Source of the DNA: Hyphomonadaceae bacterium
GTDB taxonomy: Bacteria; Pseudomonadota; Alphaproteobacteria; Caulobacterales; Aquidulcibacteraceae
Length of the DNA: 64,000 bases
Assembly: GCA_019753105.1 (NCBI GenBank)
Contig: JAIELJ010000006.1
Span: forward strand, 532,245 to 596,244
Direction: 5' to 3'
Part shown: positions 13,564 through 22,943 of the stretch, one piece after another
Numbering within the stretch: the first letter of the stretch is position 1
Layout: every line of letters starts with the position of its first letter
Translations under genes and position numbers: made by a program
The notes under the pieces: model-generated
Databases searched by the model: none
What the model was told of the DNA's origin: nothing
What the model saw: the letters and a program-made list of their open reading frames with translations, nothing else

Positions 13564-14082
13564 ATGACCTTTATTCTGCGCTGGCCATCCATTCTGGTGC
13601 TTCTGGCACTCGTGCTCATGTGCGTCGCTGGCGCATTGGCCGCCGCTGGCGTTATCGCAGATTTCCAGGCGCCGGCCTCCGGCGTTTCGCAAGTCGACGC
13701 TCAGGTCGCGGAGGCGCAAGCCGCCGCCGCCAATTCGGCCGCGGCGGGCGCCAGCTGGATCGATGTCGGCCTTTTGGCCGGTGCGGCGCTTTTCTTCCTC
13801 ATCGCGGCGGTTCGTCTGATCCGCCGTACCCAGGCATTCTGGACCTGGCTGCTTGGATTTGCGCTGTTTGGCGGCCGCTGGGCGTATAGCCAGCAGGGCG
13901 ACCTGATGCAGACCGTCCAGAGCATCGACGTGAACGCCTACCTGGCGCCCCAGACGCTGATCGAAGATCTCGGCTCGCCGACCTTCCAGATCGGCCTGCT
14001 CGGCGTGGTTCTCATCGTCGGCCTCTTCATCTTCATCGTCGACGCCGCCGACCGCGCTTATTGGGACAAGCAGGGCGCCTAA
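13564..14082 (+). CDS. Hypothetical inner-membrane protein
   Basis: A 172-residue protein with three hydrophobic segments: residues 5-30, about 62-85 with a following helix to 105, and 140-162. An Ala/Gln-rich extracytoplasmic stretch (about 35-60) lies between the first two. The start at ATG 13564 follows GGGGA; an ATG at 13510 lies within the predicted promoter and is rejected. No family recognised. It sits between the sucB and lpdA regions on the same strand. Confidence 0.7.
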   Translation: MTFILRWPSILVLLALVLMCVAGALAAAGVIADFQAPASGVSQVDAQVAEAQAAAANSAAAGASWIDVGLLAGAALFFLIAAVRLIRRTQAFWTWLLGFALFGGRWAYSQQGDLMQTVQSIDVNAYLAPQTLIEDLGSPTFQIGLLGVVLIVGLFIFIVDAADRAYWDKQGA

Positions 14083-14208
14083 AGCGCCCGTTCCTTTCTG
14101 CAAGGCTGAAACGCTCAGTCCCGGGTAGAAGCCGCGGGCTTGCGTGACTATGTTCGCGCCAAATTCAATCGCGCGCCGAACGCTCGCGCCCTGATCCCTG
14201 GAGCATCT

Positions 14209-15606
<1,398 letters not shown>

Positions 15607-15627
15607 TAGCCGCGCGCGAGGATAGGC

Positions 15628-15786
15628 TCAGGCGCTTCCGTCAGCGCCATCGCTTCGTGTACCGGATTTGGCGAGCACTGCGCCGAGCAGCAAGCCGCCT
15701 ATGATGCCGAGTGCGACTTGGTCGGCGATTATCCCGACGAACAAGCACAGCAGAAACGCCGCGCCGCCAGAGAGAGGCCTATTCAT
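15628..15786 (-). CDS. Possible 52-residue membrane protein
   Basis: A short frame starting MNRPLSGGAAFLL with one long hydrophobic segment containing a GIIGGLLLGAVLA glycine-zipper-like stretch, then a charged Ser/Asp/Gly tail. It fills an otherwise empty gap between lpdA and the GNAT gene. No Shine-Dalgarno is seen; instead a 7-bp hairpin lies directly before the ATG. It could be a small membrane protein or a chance frame. Confidence 0.35.
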   Translation of the reverse strand: MNRPLSGGAAFLLCLFVGIIADQVALGIIGGLLLGAVLAKSGTRSDGADGSA

Positions 15787-15808
15787 GGGCGGGAGGATAA
15801 GCCCGCCC
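15787..15808. promoter_or_regulatory. GC-rich hairpin upstream of the small ORF
   Basis: GGGCGGG (15787-15793) pairs with CCCGCCC (15802-15808) across an eight-base loop. It touches the start codon of the small minus-strand frame and lies about 80 bases before the GNAT gene. It could be a terminator for lpdA read-through or a translation-control hairpin; no U-tract follows. Confidence 0.3.
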
Positions 15809-15889
15809 TGTGGAGATTTCCAATCGCTAACTTTGCAGCGGCGCGCGTTCGCGTTCTCCTCAAGCTGGGGGAAAGCGAGGAGGCGGGTC

Positions 15890-16417
15890 TTGCTGTTCTT
15901 GAAGGGTCAACGTGTTGCGCTATTGGCGTTTGATCGCGAACTGGCGGAGCTTCAGGCGGGCAGCCGCTCCGCGTTCTTCAACGCGATTGCGGTAACGCCC
16001 GAGCCGATCTGGCCTCCGGCGCCGTTTGAAGAACCAGCACTTGAATGGGCGGCGAAGAACCTCGCGCACGATCCGGAAGGCGAGGGCTGGTATGGCTGGG
16101 CGATCCTGGCCAATGAAGGCGAACGCGCGCCGCCGCGCTTGATTGGGATCGCGGCGTTGATCGGGCGGCCGGACGATGTCGGCGATGTAGAAATGGCGTT
16201 TGGCTTGTTGCCGGATTTCCGTGGCCGTGGCTTTGCCAGCGACACGGTGCGCACATTGGCGGCTTGGGCGTTCGCAAACGGCGTACGCCGTTTGATCGTC
16301 CATCTCGACGCGGAGGATCAGAGCACCGCGCAGCTGCTCACGCGCAGCGGCTTCACCGATACTGGCGAGTTCGAATATCCCGGCGTCGCGCGCTGGGCCT
16401 TGAGCGCCGGAGCTTAG
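15890..16417 (+). CDS. GNAT family N-acetyltransferase
   Basis: A 175-residue acetyltransferase of the RimJ/RimL-like type, using acetyl-CoA. The acetyl-CoA-binding motif A region reads VEMAFGLLPDFRGRGFASD (R/Q-x-x-G-x-G/A), followed by the helix VRTLAAWAF and the motif B strand RLIVHLDAEDQST. The start is set at TTG 15890, with GGAGG six bases upstream; a frame extension to 15668 has no family similarity. Substrate unknown. The gene stop overlaps the end of the convergent lipoprotein gene by four bases. Confidence 0.85.
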   Translation: MLFLKGQRVALLAFDRELAELQAGSRSAFFNAIAVTPEPIWPPAPFEEPALEWAAKNLAHDPEGEGWYGWAILANEGERAPPRLIGIAALIGRPDDVGDVEMAFGLLPDFRGRGFASDTVRTLAAWAFANGVRRLIVHLDAEDQSTAQLLTRSGFTDTGEFEYPGVARWALSAGA

Positions 16418-16797
16418 TTTCCGGCTTCGCCGACAATGCCTTGAACGGCGGCTTGCGTCGCACATTGGACGAGCGCTTCGCGTGTTGCGGGATCGACGTT
16501 CTGCGCTTCTTCCGCAGCGGTTTCCAAGCTGCCGCCTTCGACGGTGCGTTGCGCGATGCCGGTGATGGCGTCGAGATGTTCTTGCGTGATCTCGGGGCCG
16601 AGGCGCTCTTGTACGCAGCCGCAGAAGGCCTCGGATTGGCCGGCGAGCATGCAGGCCGTGCGCGTATCGACGGCGCCGCGCGCCGCTTCGATGGCCTGCC
16701 CGCCGATTTCGGTGGCTTCTTGCTGGATCTGCTCGATGTCGGGGACATCGCACGCGGCGACGAGTGTGAGGGCGGAGAGCGCGATCAGAAATCTCAT
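16414..16797 (-). CDS. Hypothetical cysteine-rich lipoprotein
   Basis: A 127-residue protein starting MRFLIALSALTLVAAC, a lipoprotein signal with lipobox VAAC. ATG 16797 is chosen over an extension by 17 codons because the signal peptide then starts correctly. The mature part has four more cysteines (TACMLAG, FCGCVQERLG and VQCAT), which could form two disulfides, in a helical, acidic Ala-rich domain. Family unknown. Confidence 0.7.
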   Translation of the reverse strand: MRFLIALSALTLVAACDVPDIEQIQQEATEIGGQAIEAARGAVDTRTACMLAGQSEAFCGCVQERLGPEITQEHLDAITGIAQRTVEGGSLETAAEEAQNVDPATREALVQCATQAAVQGIVGEAGN

Positions 16798-16980
16798 GCG
16801 CAGCAAAGTGGCGGGCGATGGCGCGCGCTGCAAGCGGCGAGATGTCACTGTGCGGGGAGGGGAGGCCGCTAAAGCGGCGAAAGGATCAGCGTTTGAGGCG
16901 CGTTAGTCTGCGGCGTTCGATGCGGGAGCGAGGGCTTCTTATAACCGGAGAACGCATGCGACCCTTTCTAGAACGGCGAA

Positions 16981-17002
16981 GGGGGATGCTTTCGCATCCC
17001 CC
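16981..17002. terminator. Hairpin terminator after the histone-like gene
   Basis: GGGGGATGC (16981-16989) pairs perfectly with GCATCCCCC (16994-17002) around a four-base loop (GAAA on the minus strand, a stable GNRA tetraloop). It starts 15 bases beyond the stop of the minus-strand histone-like gene. No long U-tract, but position and stability fit a transcript 3' end. Confidence 0.6.
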
Positions 17003-17016
17003 CTGCCAATTTCGCG

Positions 17017-17175
17017 TTAGACCGCGACCGGCGCCGGAGCGGCGACAGGCTTCGCGCGACGAGCGGCCTTGCGCTTCGCCGGCTTCTTGGCGGCCTTACG
17101 GACGACCTTCTTGGTGGTCTTCTTGGCGGCCTTCTTGGCGGCCTTCTTCGCGACCTTCTTAACTTTCTTAGCCAT
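17017..17175 (-). CDS. Histone H1-like Lys/Ala-rich DNA-binding protein
   Basis: A 52-residue, extremely basic protein built of AKKAAKK-type repeats and ending in a Pro/Ala/Val tail (KPVAAPAPVAV). This composition matches bacterial H1-like proteins and the Lys-rich tails of nucleoid proteins, which bind DNA through charge. The start MAKKVKK (ATG 17175) has GAGG eight bases upstream; an ATG two codons earlier is too close to that site. The 5' region is long and AT-richer than its surroundings. DNA binding and nucleoid compaction are inferred from composition. Confidence 0.8.
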   Translation of the reverse strand: MAKKVKKVAKKAAKKAAKKTTKKVVRKAAKKPAKRKAARRAKPVAAPAPVAV

Positions 17176-17359
17176 TGTCATTTCCTCGTGTTTCTTGCGT
17201 TGGGTACTGGGTTGGATGAGAGTTCTTGAACGACCCTCGATGCTTGAGTTTTTGCAGCAATTTGGTTTGCAAGTAGTTTCTGCAAGTACTCGCGCGATTT
17301 TTTCTGCGCGTTCTACTGTGCCGCTCTGAAACACATGCGTTGTTGCTCTGCGCGCCTTG

Positions 17360-17386
17360 AAAAATAAGGCTCGCACGTGTGCGAGC
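17360..17386 (-). terminator. Intrinsic terminator of xerC
   Basis: On the minus strand GCTCGCA pairs with TGCGAGC around the loop CACG, followed directly by CTTATTTTT. Stem plus U-tract is a classic intrinsic terminator, placed 15 bases past the xerC stop codon. Confidence 0.75.
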
Positions 17387-17400
17387 GTGCGCAAAAATCG

Positions 17401-18315
17401 TCACGCGCGTGGATGTGCGCGGCGATAGAGCTGCAAAATTTTTTGCGCTTCGACGCTGGTGTAGGCCTGAGTCGTCGAAAGAGATTCGTGTCCGAGCAGC
17501 TCTTGGATGGCGCGTAGATCGCCGCCATTGGCGAGCAAATGCGTCGCGAAAGAGTGCCGCAAAGCGTGCGGCGTGGCGCTCGAAGGTAAACCCAAATGCG
17601 CCCGCAGACGCTCCATCAAAGCTTGCGCCATGCGCGGCGAGAGCGCCCCGCCGCGGACGGCGCGGAACAGCGGCGCGTCTTCGGTCAGCGCATATGGGCA
17701 GAGCTGGACGTAGTGTGAGATGGCTTCGCGGGCCGGCGCGATTAGGGGAACAATGCGCTCTTTGCCGCCTTTGCCGACGATGCGCAGCGTTTCGGAGAGC
17801 GGCAGATCGGCGCCAGTCAGCGAGAGCGCCTCGGAGATGCGCAGGCCAGCGGCATAGAGGAGGGTGAGCAACGCTGCGTCGCGTGCGCCGATCCAATCTT
17901 CGTTGGCCTGGTCCTGTGCTTCGGCGATGAGATCGCGGGCGCTGGCTTCGCTGACGGGGCGTGGCAGCGAGCGCTTCAGACGCGGACCACGCACTAGCGC
18001 AAGGCGCGCGTTGGCTACGCCGTGGCGCCGCTCGAGATAGCGATAGAAGCTGCGGATTGCCGCTAAAGCGCGTGAAATCGATCGATCCGAGAGCGCATCG
18101 TCGCCTTGGCGGCGGTGCGCGAGATAGGCACGCAGATCACGCGGTTCGAGCTCGGCGAGATCACGCGCGCTCGGTTCGCTGCCGAGGTGCTGCGTGAGAA
18201 AGCCAAGGACTGCGGCGACATCGCGCTGATAGGCGTCGAGCGAGTTATCGGCAAAACGCCGCTCATCGCGCAGATGCGCGATCCAGTGCTGCAGGAGTTC
18301 GACGGCGGCGGTCAC
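17401..18315 (-). CDS. xerC: Tyrosine recombinase XerC
   Basis: A 304-residue tyrosine recombinase that resolves chromosome dimers at dif with XerD. The N-terminal SAM-like core-binding domain (about residues 5-95) is followed by the catalytic domain. Catalytic residues are visible: the first Arg in YAAGLRISEAL, HALRHSFATHLL (H-x-x-R), the later His in LLGHESLSTTQ, and the nucleophile Tyr in QAYTSV. Length and the absence of phage-like neighbours favour the housekeeping Xer protein over a mobile-element integrase. XerC rather than XerD is the likelier paralogue but is not certain. Confidence 0.88.
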   Translation of the reverse strand: MTAAVELLQHWIAHLRDERRFADNSLDAYQRDVAAVLGFLTQHLGSEPSARDLAELEPRDLRAYLAHRRQGDDALSDRSISRALAAIRSFYRYLERRHGVANARLALVRGPRLKRSLPRPVSEASARDLIAEAQDQANEDWIGARDAALLTLLYAAGLRISEALSLTGADLPLSETLRIVGKGGKERIVPLIAPAREAISHYVQLCPYALTEDAPLFRAVRGGALSPRMAQALMERLRAHLGLPSSATPHALRHSFATHLLANGGDLRAIQELLGHESLSTTQAYTSVEAQKILQLYRRAHPRA

Positions 18316-18360
18316 GGCTGCGAGTGTACGCGCCAGTGGTTTATTTTGTTTACACTCTGC

Positions 18361-19281
18361 TCAGCGCGCGACGTGGCGGAGCCAATACTCATAGTGAAAC
18401 TGCACGCGGCCATCGTCGATCGTGTAGCGCGGCGCAGGCAAGCGCGTGCCGCTGTGATCGAGAATGTCGGCAGGTATGCGCCAAGGGCTCCGGCCGGTTG
18501 CGCGAAGGGCAGCGATTTCCCGGGAGAAGGCATCATGCTGGCGCATGCTGAGATCAAGCGCGAACTCGGCGTTCGGATAGAAACCGTTCTCCAGCCGCGA
18601 GGCGAGGGCGCAGACGAACCCTTCGAGTTTGTGATCCGCGCCCGCATTATGCGCGGCAAAGCGTGACGGGCGAAGGCTGCAGAGCGCATAAAGCGCTGTC
18701 GCCCGGTCGCAATGGCGCTGAAGCGTGATCCATTCGATCTCGGCGTGCCCGTGATCCCATTTCCAGCGGCGGACAATCTCATGCCAGTCGTCCGGGTTCA
18801 TCTGCTGGATGAGCGCAAGCCGCGTCTCGCCTTCGATATCGAGCGGCGTCTCGCGGCATTCGCGCCAGCGGCTGTAATGTCTGCGCCGGGCCATGTCAGC
18901 GGCTTCGCGGGGGGCTAACTCCGCCACAACGGCCCGGCGCGCCGCGACGAGTGCATCGCGGAACGGTGGATCGTGACGCCATTGTTTGAGCGTCACGCGG
19001 AAGGCTTCGTGCTTTTCAAAGCAGCTCACATAGGCCGCCCGCATGCGCTGCAGCCCCAGCCCATCGGGGCGCTGTTCGTACTCTGTTATCCAATCCACCA
19101 AGGCGCGGAACTGGACGTATTGCGGCGGCGCCGGTTCGTCGGGATAGGCGTCGTCATATTGGTGATAGAGCGCGCGTAAGGTCGCCGCCGTCGCACCCTC
19201 CGGTGCGAAGGTGGCGAACAGGCCGTCATGGGCGCGGCCGGGCGGCGTCGGCGTCAACCGGGAGATGAGTTGCTGCAGCAT
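18361..19281 (-). CDS. Hypothetical protein with DUF4274-like domain
   Basis: A 306-residue soluble, Arg/Trp-rich protein. The middle section (about residues 155-250) resembles DUF4274: it has NPDDWHEIVRRWKWDHG, then the EWITLQRHCDRATALYALC segment where the conserved CDxATAL motif sits, then a second helical region. DUF4274 proteins occur widely, often near toxin-immunity-like genes, but have no firm function. It is divergent from priA, 139 bases away, and upstream of xerC. The domain call is by memory of the motif and is moderately secure. Confidence 0.65.
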   Translation of the reverse strand: MLQQLISRLTPTPPGRAHDGLFATFAPEGATAATLRALYHQYDDAYPDEPAPPQYVQFRALVDWITEYEQRPDGLGLQRMRAAYVSCFEKHEAFRVTLKQWRHDPPFRDALVAARRAVVAELAPREAADMARRRHYSRWRECRETPLDIEGETRLALIQQMNPDDWHEIVRRWKWDHGHAEIEWITLQRHCDRATALYALCSLRPSRFAAHNAGADHKLEGFVCALASRLENGFYPNAEFALDLSMRQHDAFSREIAALRATGRSPWRIPADILDHSGTRLPAPRYTIDDGRVQFHYEYWLRHVAR

Positions 19282-19420
19282 GGCGAGCCGAAAGCTCGCG
19301 CGGCGTGCCTAATGCTTCGCAAGGAGGCAAGGTAAAGCGCCGTTGAGTCACGGACTCGCCACAGGGTTGGCCTGTAAAGGCGCCTTCCGCCGAATCTCTC
19401 GACCCCCTAGATTCATCGTA

Positions 19421-21703
19421 ATGTCCACAACCGCCCGCCGCCGCAATCTGGATGCGTCGCTGAAAAAGCAGCGCGCGCACGCGCCTGCCGGGCCGTTGTT
19501 CGCGGTGGAAGAAGAGGGTGCGGATTTTGTCCATGACACGCTGGACAAAGTCTCGGTGCAGTTTCCGCTGCCGCTGCCCGAGCCGTTTGACTATCGCGCG
19601 CCGACTTCGCTCCAAATCGAGCCAGGCGCACATGTGATTGCGCCGATCGGCACGCGGCTGGTGCGCGGCGTTGTCTGGGCGGTGGAGCGCGATCATCCGG
19701 GCGCTGCGAATCTGAAGGCGATCGAGGAAGTTCTGCCCGGCTCGCCGGTGCCGGAGATTTCGCGTCAGTTCGTGGACTGGGCGTCGAAATATCTGGTGCG
19801 CCCGCCGGGCGACATCCTGCGCATGGTCGCGCGCTCACCCGACGCGCTGTTCCCGGCGCCGACGCACACAGTGCTGCGGCCAACGGGCGAGACGCCGCCG
19901 AAAATCACAGAAGCGCGCGCGCGCGTTCTCGATGAGGCGGCAAAGGAGCAAGTGAGCGCGGCGGAGCTGGCGCGCCGCGCTGACGTTTCGTCTGCGGTGG
20001 TGAAAGGCCTCGTCGATTGCGGCGCGTTGGCGAAGGTCGAGATCAGCGAAGATCCGCCATTTCCGGCGCCAGATTTGGCGATGAGCGGCAAGGCCTTGTC
20101 TGATTTGCAGTCAGCGGCGGCCGAACGCGTCAGTGGTTATGTGCGGGACGGCGGCTTTCACGTCGCACTGCTCGATGGCGTCACCGGCTCAGGCAAGACG
20201 GAAGTGTATCTCGAAGCGGCGGCGGAAGCGCTGCGTTTAGCGCCGGATGCGCAGGTGCTCGTGCTGCTTCCGGAAATCGCGCTGACGCAAGCGGCGATGA
20301 GCCGATTCAAGGCGCGCTTCGGTGTTGAGCCGGTGGAATGGCATTCCGCGATTGCACAAAAGGCGCGGCGGCGTGCGTTCCGTGAAATTGCGGCAGGCCG
20401 CGCGCGTCTTATCGTTGGCGCGCGCTCGGCGTTGTTTCTGCCGTATCCGAACCTGCGCTTGATCGTCGTCGACGAAGAGCACGATCCTTCGTTCAAGCAA
20501 GAAGAGGGCGTCATCTATCAGGCGCGCGATCTCGCTGTTGCGCGCGCCAAGCTCGGCAATTGCGCCGTGATCTTAGCGAGCGCTACGCCGTCGCTGGAGA
20601 CGCTGGTGAACGCCCAGGCCGGCAAGTACGCGCATGTGCAGCTGCCATCGCGGCATGGTACGGCTGAGCTGCCGGATGTCGAACTCGTCGATATGAAGCT
20701 CAATGCGCCGGATAAGGGGCGCTGGATTTCACCGTTGCTGATCAAGGGCGCGGCTGAGGCTCTGCTGCGCAATGAGCAATCGCTCTTCTATATGAACCGT
20801 CGCGGCTACGCGCCACTGACGCTCTGCCGCGCCTGCGGCCACAAGATGAAATCGCCGGAGACCGATAGCTGGCTCGTCGAGCACCGCTATTCGGGGCGGT
20901 TGGTGTGTCATTTGACAGGCTTTTCGATTCCGAAGCCGAAGAATTGCCCGGAATGCCAGACACCTGATTCGTTTACATCGATCGGGCCGGGTGTTGAGCG
21001 CATCGAGGAAGAAGTGCGCGAATTCTTCCCGAATGCGCGCATCGAAATCTTCTCATCTGACACGACGCCGAACGGCGATGCGGTGCGCGGGCTAGTGCAG
21101 CGTATGGAAGAGGGCGAGATCGATATTCTGATCGGCACGCAGATTGTCGCCAAGGGCCACAACTTCCCAAACCTGACGTTCGTTGGCGTGATTGATGCCG
21201 ACCTTGGCCTCAAGGGTGGCGATCTGCGTGCAGGTGAGCGCACGTATCAGCTCGTCAGCCAGGTGACGGGCCGCGCCGGCCGTCATGAGAAGAAGGGCCG
21301 CGCGCTCATTCAAACGTACGCGCCGCAAGAGCCGGTGATGCAAGCGCTCGCCGCACAAGATCGCGACGCGTTCTTTGCGGCGGAAATCGCCGAGCGCGAA
21401 GATGCGGGCATGCCGCCTTACGGGCGCTTGGCGGCCGTGATCGTCTCCGCGCCGGATGAATTGCTCGCGAACGATGCGGCAAAGCTGATGGGGGAGAAGG
21501 CGCCGAACGTCGAAGGCTTGGACTTGTGGGGACCAGCGCCGGCGCCGCTCTCCGTGATCCGCGGCATGCACCGCCGCCGCTTCCTGATCCGCGCCAATCG
21601 CGGCGTTGATGTGAGCGCGTTCCTGGCCGCGTGGGCGAGCCGCGTGAAATTGCATAGCGCCGTGCGCGTGCAGATCGACGTTGATCCTTATTCGTTTTTG
21701 TAA
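19421..21703 (+). CDS. priA: Primosomal replication restart helicase PriA
   Basis: A 760-residue 3'-5' helicase that reloads the replisome at stalled forks. It shows the N-terminal DNA-binding domain (VSVQFPLPLPEPFDY), Walker A GVTGSGKTE, Walker B VVDEEHD, and helicase motifs including GTQIVAKGHNFPN and VTGRAGRHEKKG. The zinc region is reduced: the outer pairs CRAC and CPEC and one central Cys remain, while positions normally read as CPNC and the second Cys of CHHCG are SPET and CHLTG. ATG 19421 (MSTTARRR) is preferred to an upstream TTG at 19343. Diverges from the DUF4274 gene. Confidence 0.94.
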   Translation: MSTTARRRNLDASLKKQRAHAPAGPLFAVEEEGADFVHDTLDKVSVQFPLPLPEPFDYRAPTSLQIEPGAHVIAPIGTRLVRGVVWAVERDHPGAANLKAIEEVLPGSPVPEISRQFVDWASKYLVRPPGDILRMVARSPDALFPAPTHTVLRPTGETPPKITEARARVLDEAAKEQVSAAELARRADVSSAVVKGLVDCGALAKVEISEDPPFPAPDLAMSGKALSDLQSAAAERVSGYVRDGGFHVALLDGVTGSGKTEVYLEAAAEALRLAPDAQVLVLLPEIALTQAAMSRFKARFGVEPVEWHSAIAQKARRRAFREIAAGRARLIVGARSALFLPYPNLRLIVVDEEHDPSFKQEEGVIYQARDLAVARAKLGNCAVILASATPSLETLVNAQAGKYAHVQLPSRHGTAELPDVELVDMKLNAPDKGRWISPLLIKGAAEALLRNEQSLFYMNRRGYAPLTLCRACGHKMKSPETDSWLVEHRYSGRLVCHLTGFSIPKPKNCPECQTPDSFTSIGPGVERIEEEVREFFPNARIEIFSSDTTPNGDAVRGLVQRMEEGEIDILIGTQIVAKGHNFPNLTFVGVIDADLGLKGGDLRAGERTYQLVSQVTGRAGRHEKKGRALIQTYAPQEPVMQALAAQDRDAFFAAEIAEREDAGMPPYGRLAAVIVSAPDELLANDAAKLMGEKAPNVEGLDLWGPAPAPLSVIRGMHRRRFLIRANRGVDVSAFLAAWASRVKLHSAVRVQIDVDPYSFL

Positions 21704-21734
21704 AGTCCGTTTTCGCCGAGAGCGGACGCGACGA

Positions 21735-22070
21735 CTAGCGCACGCCGGTAGACGACCAACCGCGCCCTTCCGCCCACGCTCGGTACACGCGCAACATTTC
21801 CGCGCGCTCCACGCCAATCAATTCCATGGCCTTCTGGTCAGAGATTCCAACTCCGCCAAGCAGATCGTTCAAGGCGTTGTTGATCGCCAAGCATGCGTCT
21901 GAATCATCGGGCGTATCATCAACGTTGGGCCAGCTATCGAGCAGGCCACGCATTGCATCCGGCGTGATCCCAAGACGTGTTTGAAAGTCCCAATCGAAGA
22001 ACTGGAAAGTCGCTTCCATCGCGCGGCGGATCACTTCGCGGTCCTGGGCGGCAAGATCAGCTAGGGGCAT
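21735..22070 (-). CDS. Hypothetical protein
   Basis: A 111-residue, acidic soluble protein (MPLADLAAQDREVIRRAME...) with a mainly helical pattern, containing FFDWDFQTRLGI and a C-terminal ERAEMLRVYRAWAEGRGW helix. GGAGGG lies before the ATG on the minus strand, supporting translation. Convergent with priA. No family recognised. Confidence 0.65.
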   Translation of the reverse strand: MPLADLAAQDREVIRRAMEATFQFFDWDFQTRLGITPDAMRGLLDSWPNVDDTPDDSDACLAINNALNDLLGGVGISDQKAMELIGVERAEMLRVYRAWAEGRGWSSTGVR

Positions 22071-22092
22071 GCTCCCTCCATAGTGCCGATGA

Positions 22093-22112
22093 CCGCTTCG
22101 GGCCAGAAGCGG
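22093..22112. repeat. Short hairpin resembling a dispersed intergenic repeat
   Basis: CCGCTTC (22093-22099) pairs with GAAGCGG (22106-22112) around GGGCCA. Very similar palindromes are, from memory, common in intergenic DNA of many alphaproteobacteria, where they yield spurious peptides like MTASGQKRT; that peptide frame is present here. Only one copy was noticed in this window. Confidence 0.4.
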
Positions 22113-22160
22113 ACGCCCTCAAGATTGCCGATATGGGCATTGCGTGTCCATACTACCTAC

Positions 22161-22943
22161 ATGACCTACACACCCTTCAATCTCACCGGTCGCGTTGCAC
22201 TCGTCACTGGCGGCAATGGCGGCATTGGCTTGGGCATGGCCGACGCGCTCGCGCAAGCCGGCGCGGACGTTGAGATTTGGGGCACGAGCGCGGAGAAGAA
22301 TGCGCGCGCGCTGGAGCGGCTGAAGGCGCATGGCACGCGCGTGACTGCACGGATCGTTGATGTTTCGACGGAAGCGAATGTTGTGGCGGGCTTTGATGCG
22401 ACGCTTGCCGAATTCGGCCGCGTCGATGCGTGCTTTGCGAACGCTGGCGTCTCCAATCGCTGGAAGTCGTTCCTCGATATCGGCGGCGAGGATTATCGCC
22501 GTGTCATGGCGATCAACCTCGACGGCATGATCTTCACCATGCGCGAAGCATGCCGGCACATGAAGGCGCGCGCCGAAGCCGGCGATCCCGGTGGCTCGAT
22601 CGCGGCGGTGGCGAGCTTGGGCGCGCTCTTCGGCGCAGCGCGCAATCAGGATTACACCGCGACGAAAGCAGCGGTGATCGCGGTTACCAATGGCATCGCG
22701 GTCGAGTTCGCGCGCTACGGCGTGCGCGCCAACTCCATCTTGCCAGGCTGGATCGCCACGGAGATGACGGGCGCAGCACAAGAGAACGACGCGTTCACGA
22801 AGGGCGTCATCAGCCGAGTGCCGTATCGGCGCTGGGGCGAGCCGGAAGAGTTTGGCGGCATCGCGGTTTATCTCGCCAGCGACGCGTCACGCTTCCATAA
22901 TGGCGACTCGATCCTGATCGATGGCGGCTATTCGAAATTCTAG
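22161..22943 (+). CDS. SDR family oxidoreductase
   Basis: A 260-residue classical short-chain dehydrogenase/reductase using NAD(P)(H). Cofactor motif TGGNGGIGLG near the N-terminus, the NAG motif in FANAGVS, catalytic Ser in AVASLGA context, YTATK active-site Tyr/Lys, and the C-terminal LIDGGYSKF typical of glucose-dehydrogenase-like members. Substrate cannot be told. ATG 22161 (MTYTPFNLTGRVALVTGG) is preferred; the frame upstream runs through a dispersed palindrome. The stop overlaps the convergent lipoprotein gene by four bases. Confidence 0.92.
   Translation: MTYTPFNLTGRVALVTGGNGGIGLGMADALAQAGADVEIWGTSAEKNARALERLKAHGTRVTARIVDVSTEANVVAGFDATLAEFGRVDACFANAGVSNRWKSFLDIGGEDYRRVMAINLDGMIFTMREACRHMKARAEAGDPGGSIAAVASLGALFGAARNQDYTATKAAVIAVTNGIAVEFARYGVRANSILPGWIATEMTGAAQENDAFTKGVISRVPYRRWGEPEEFGGIAVYLASDASRFHNGDSILIDGGYSKF

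Noticed and set aside
17401..18315. Reading xerC as a mobile-element integrase
   Set aside because: Its length, the N-terminal SAM-like domain and the housekeeping neighbours fit the chromosomal Xer recombinase; no attachment sites or phage genes are near.
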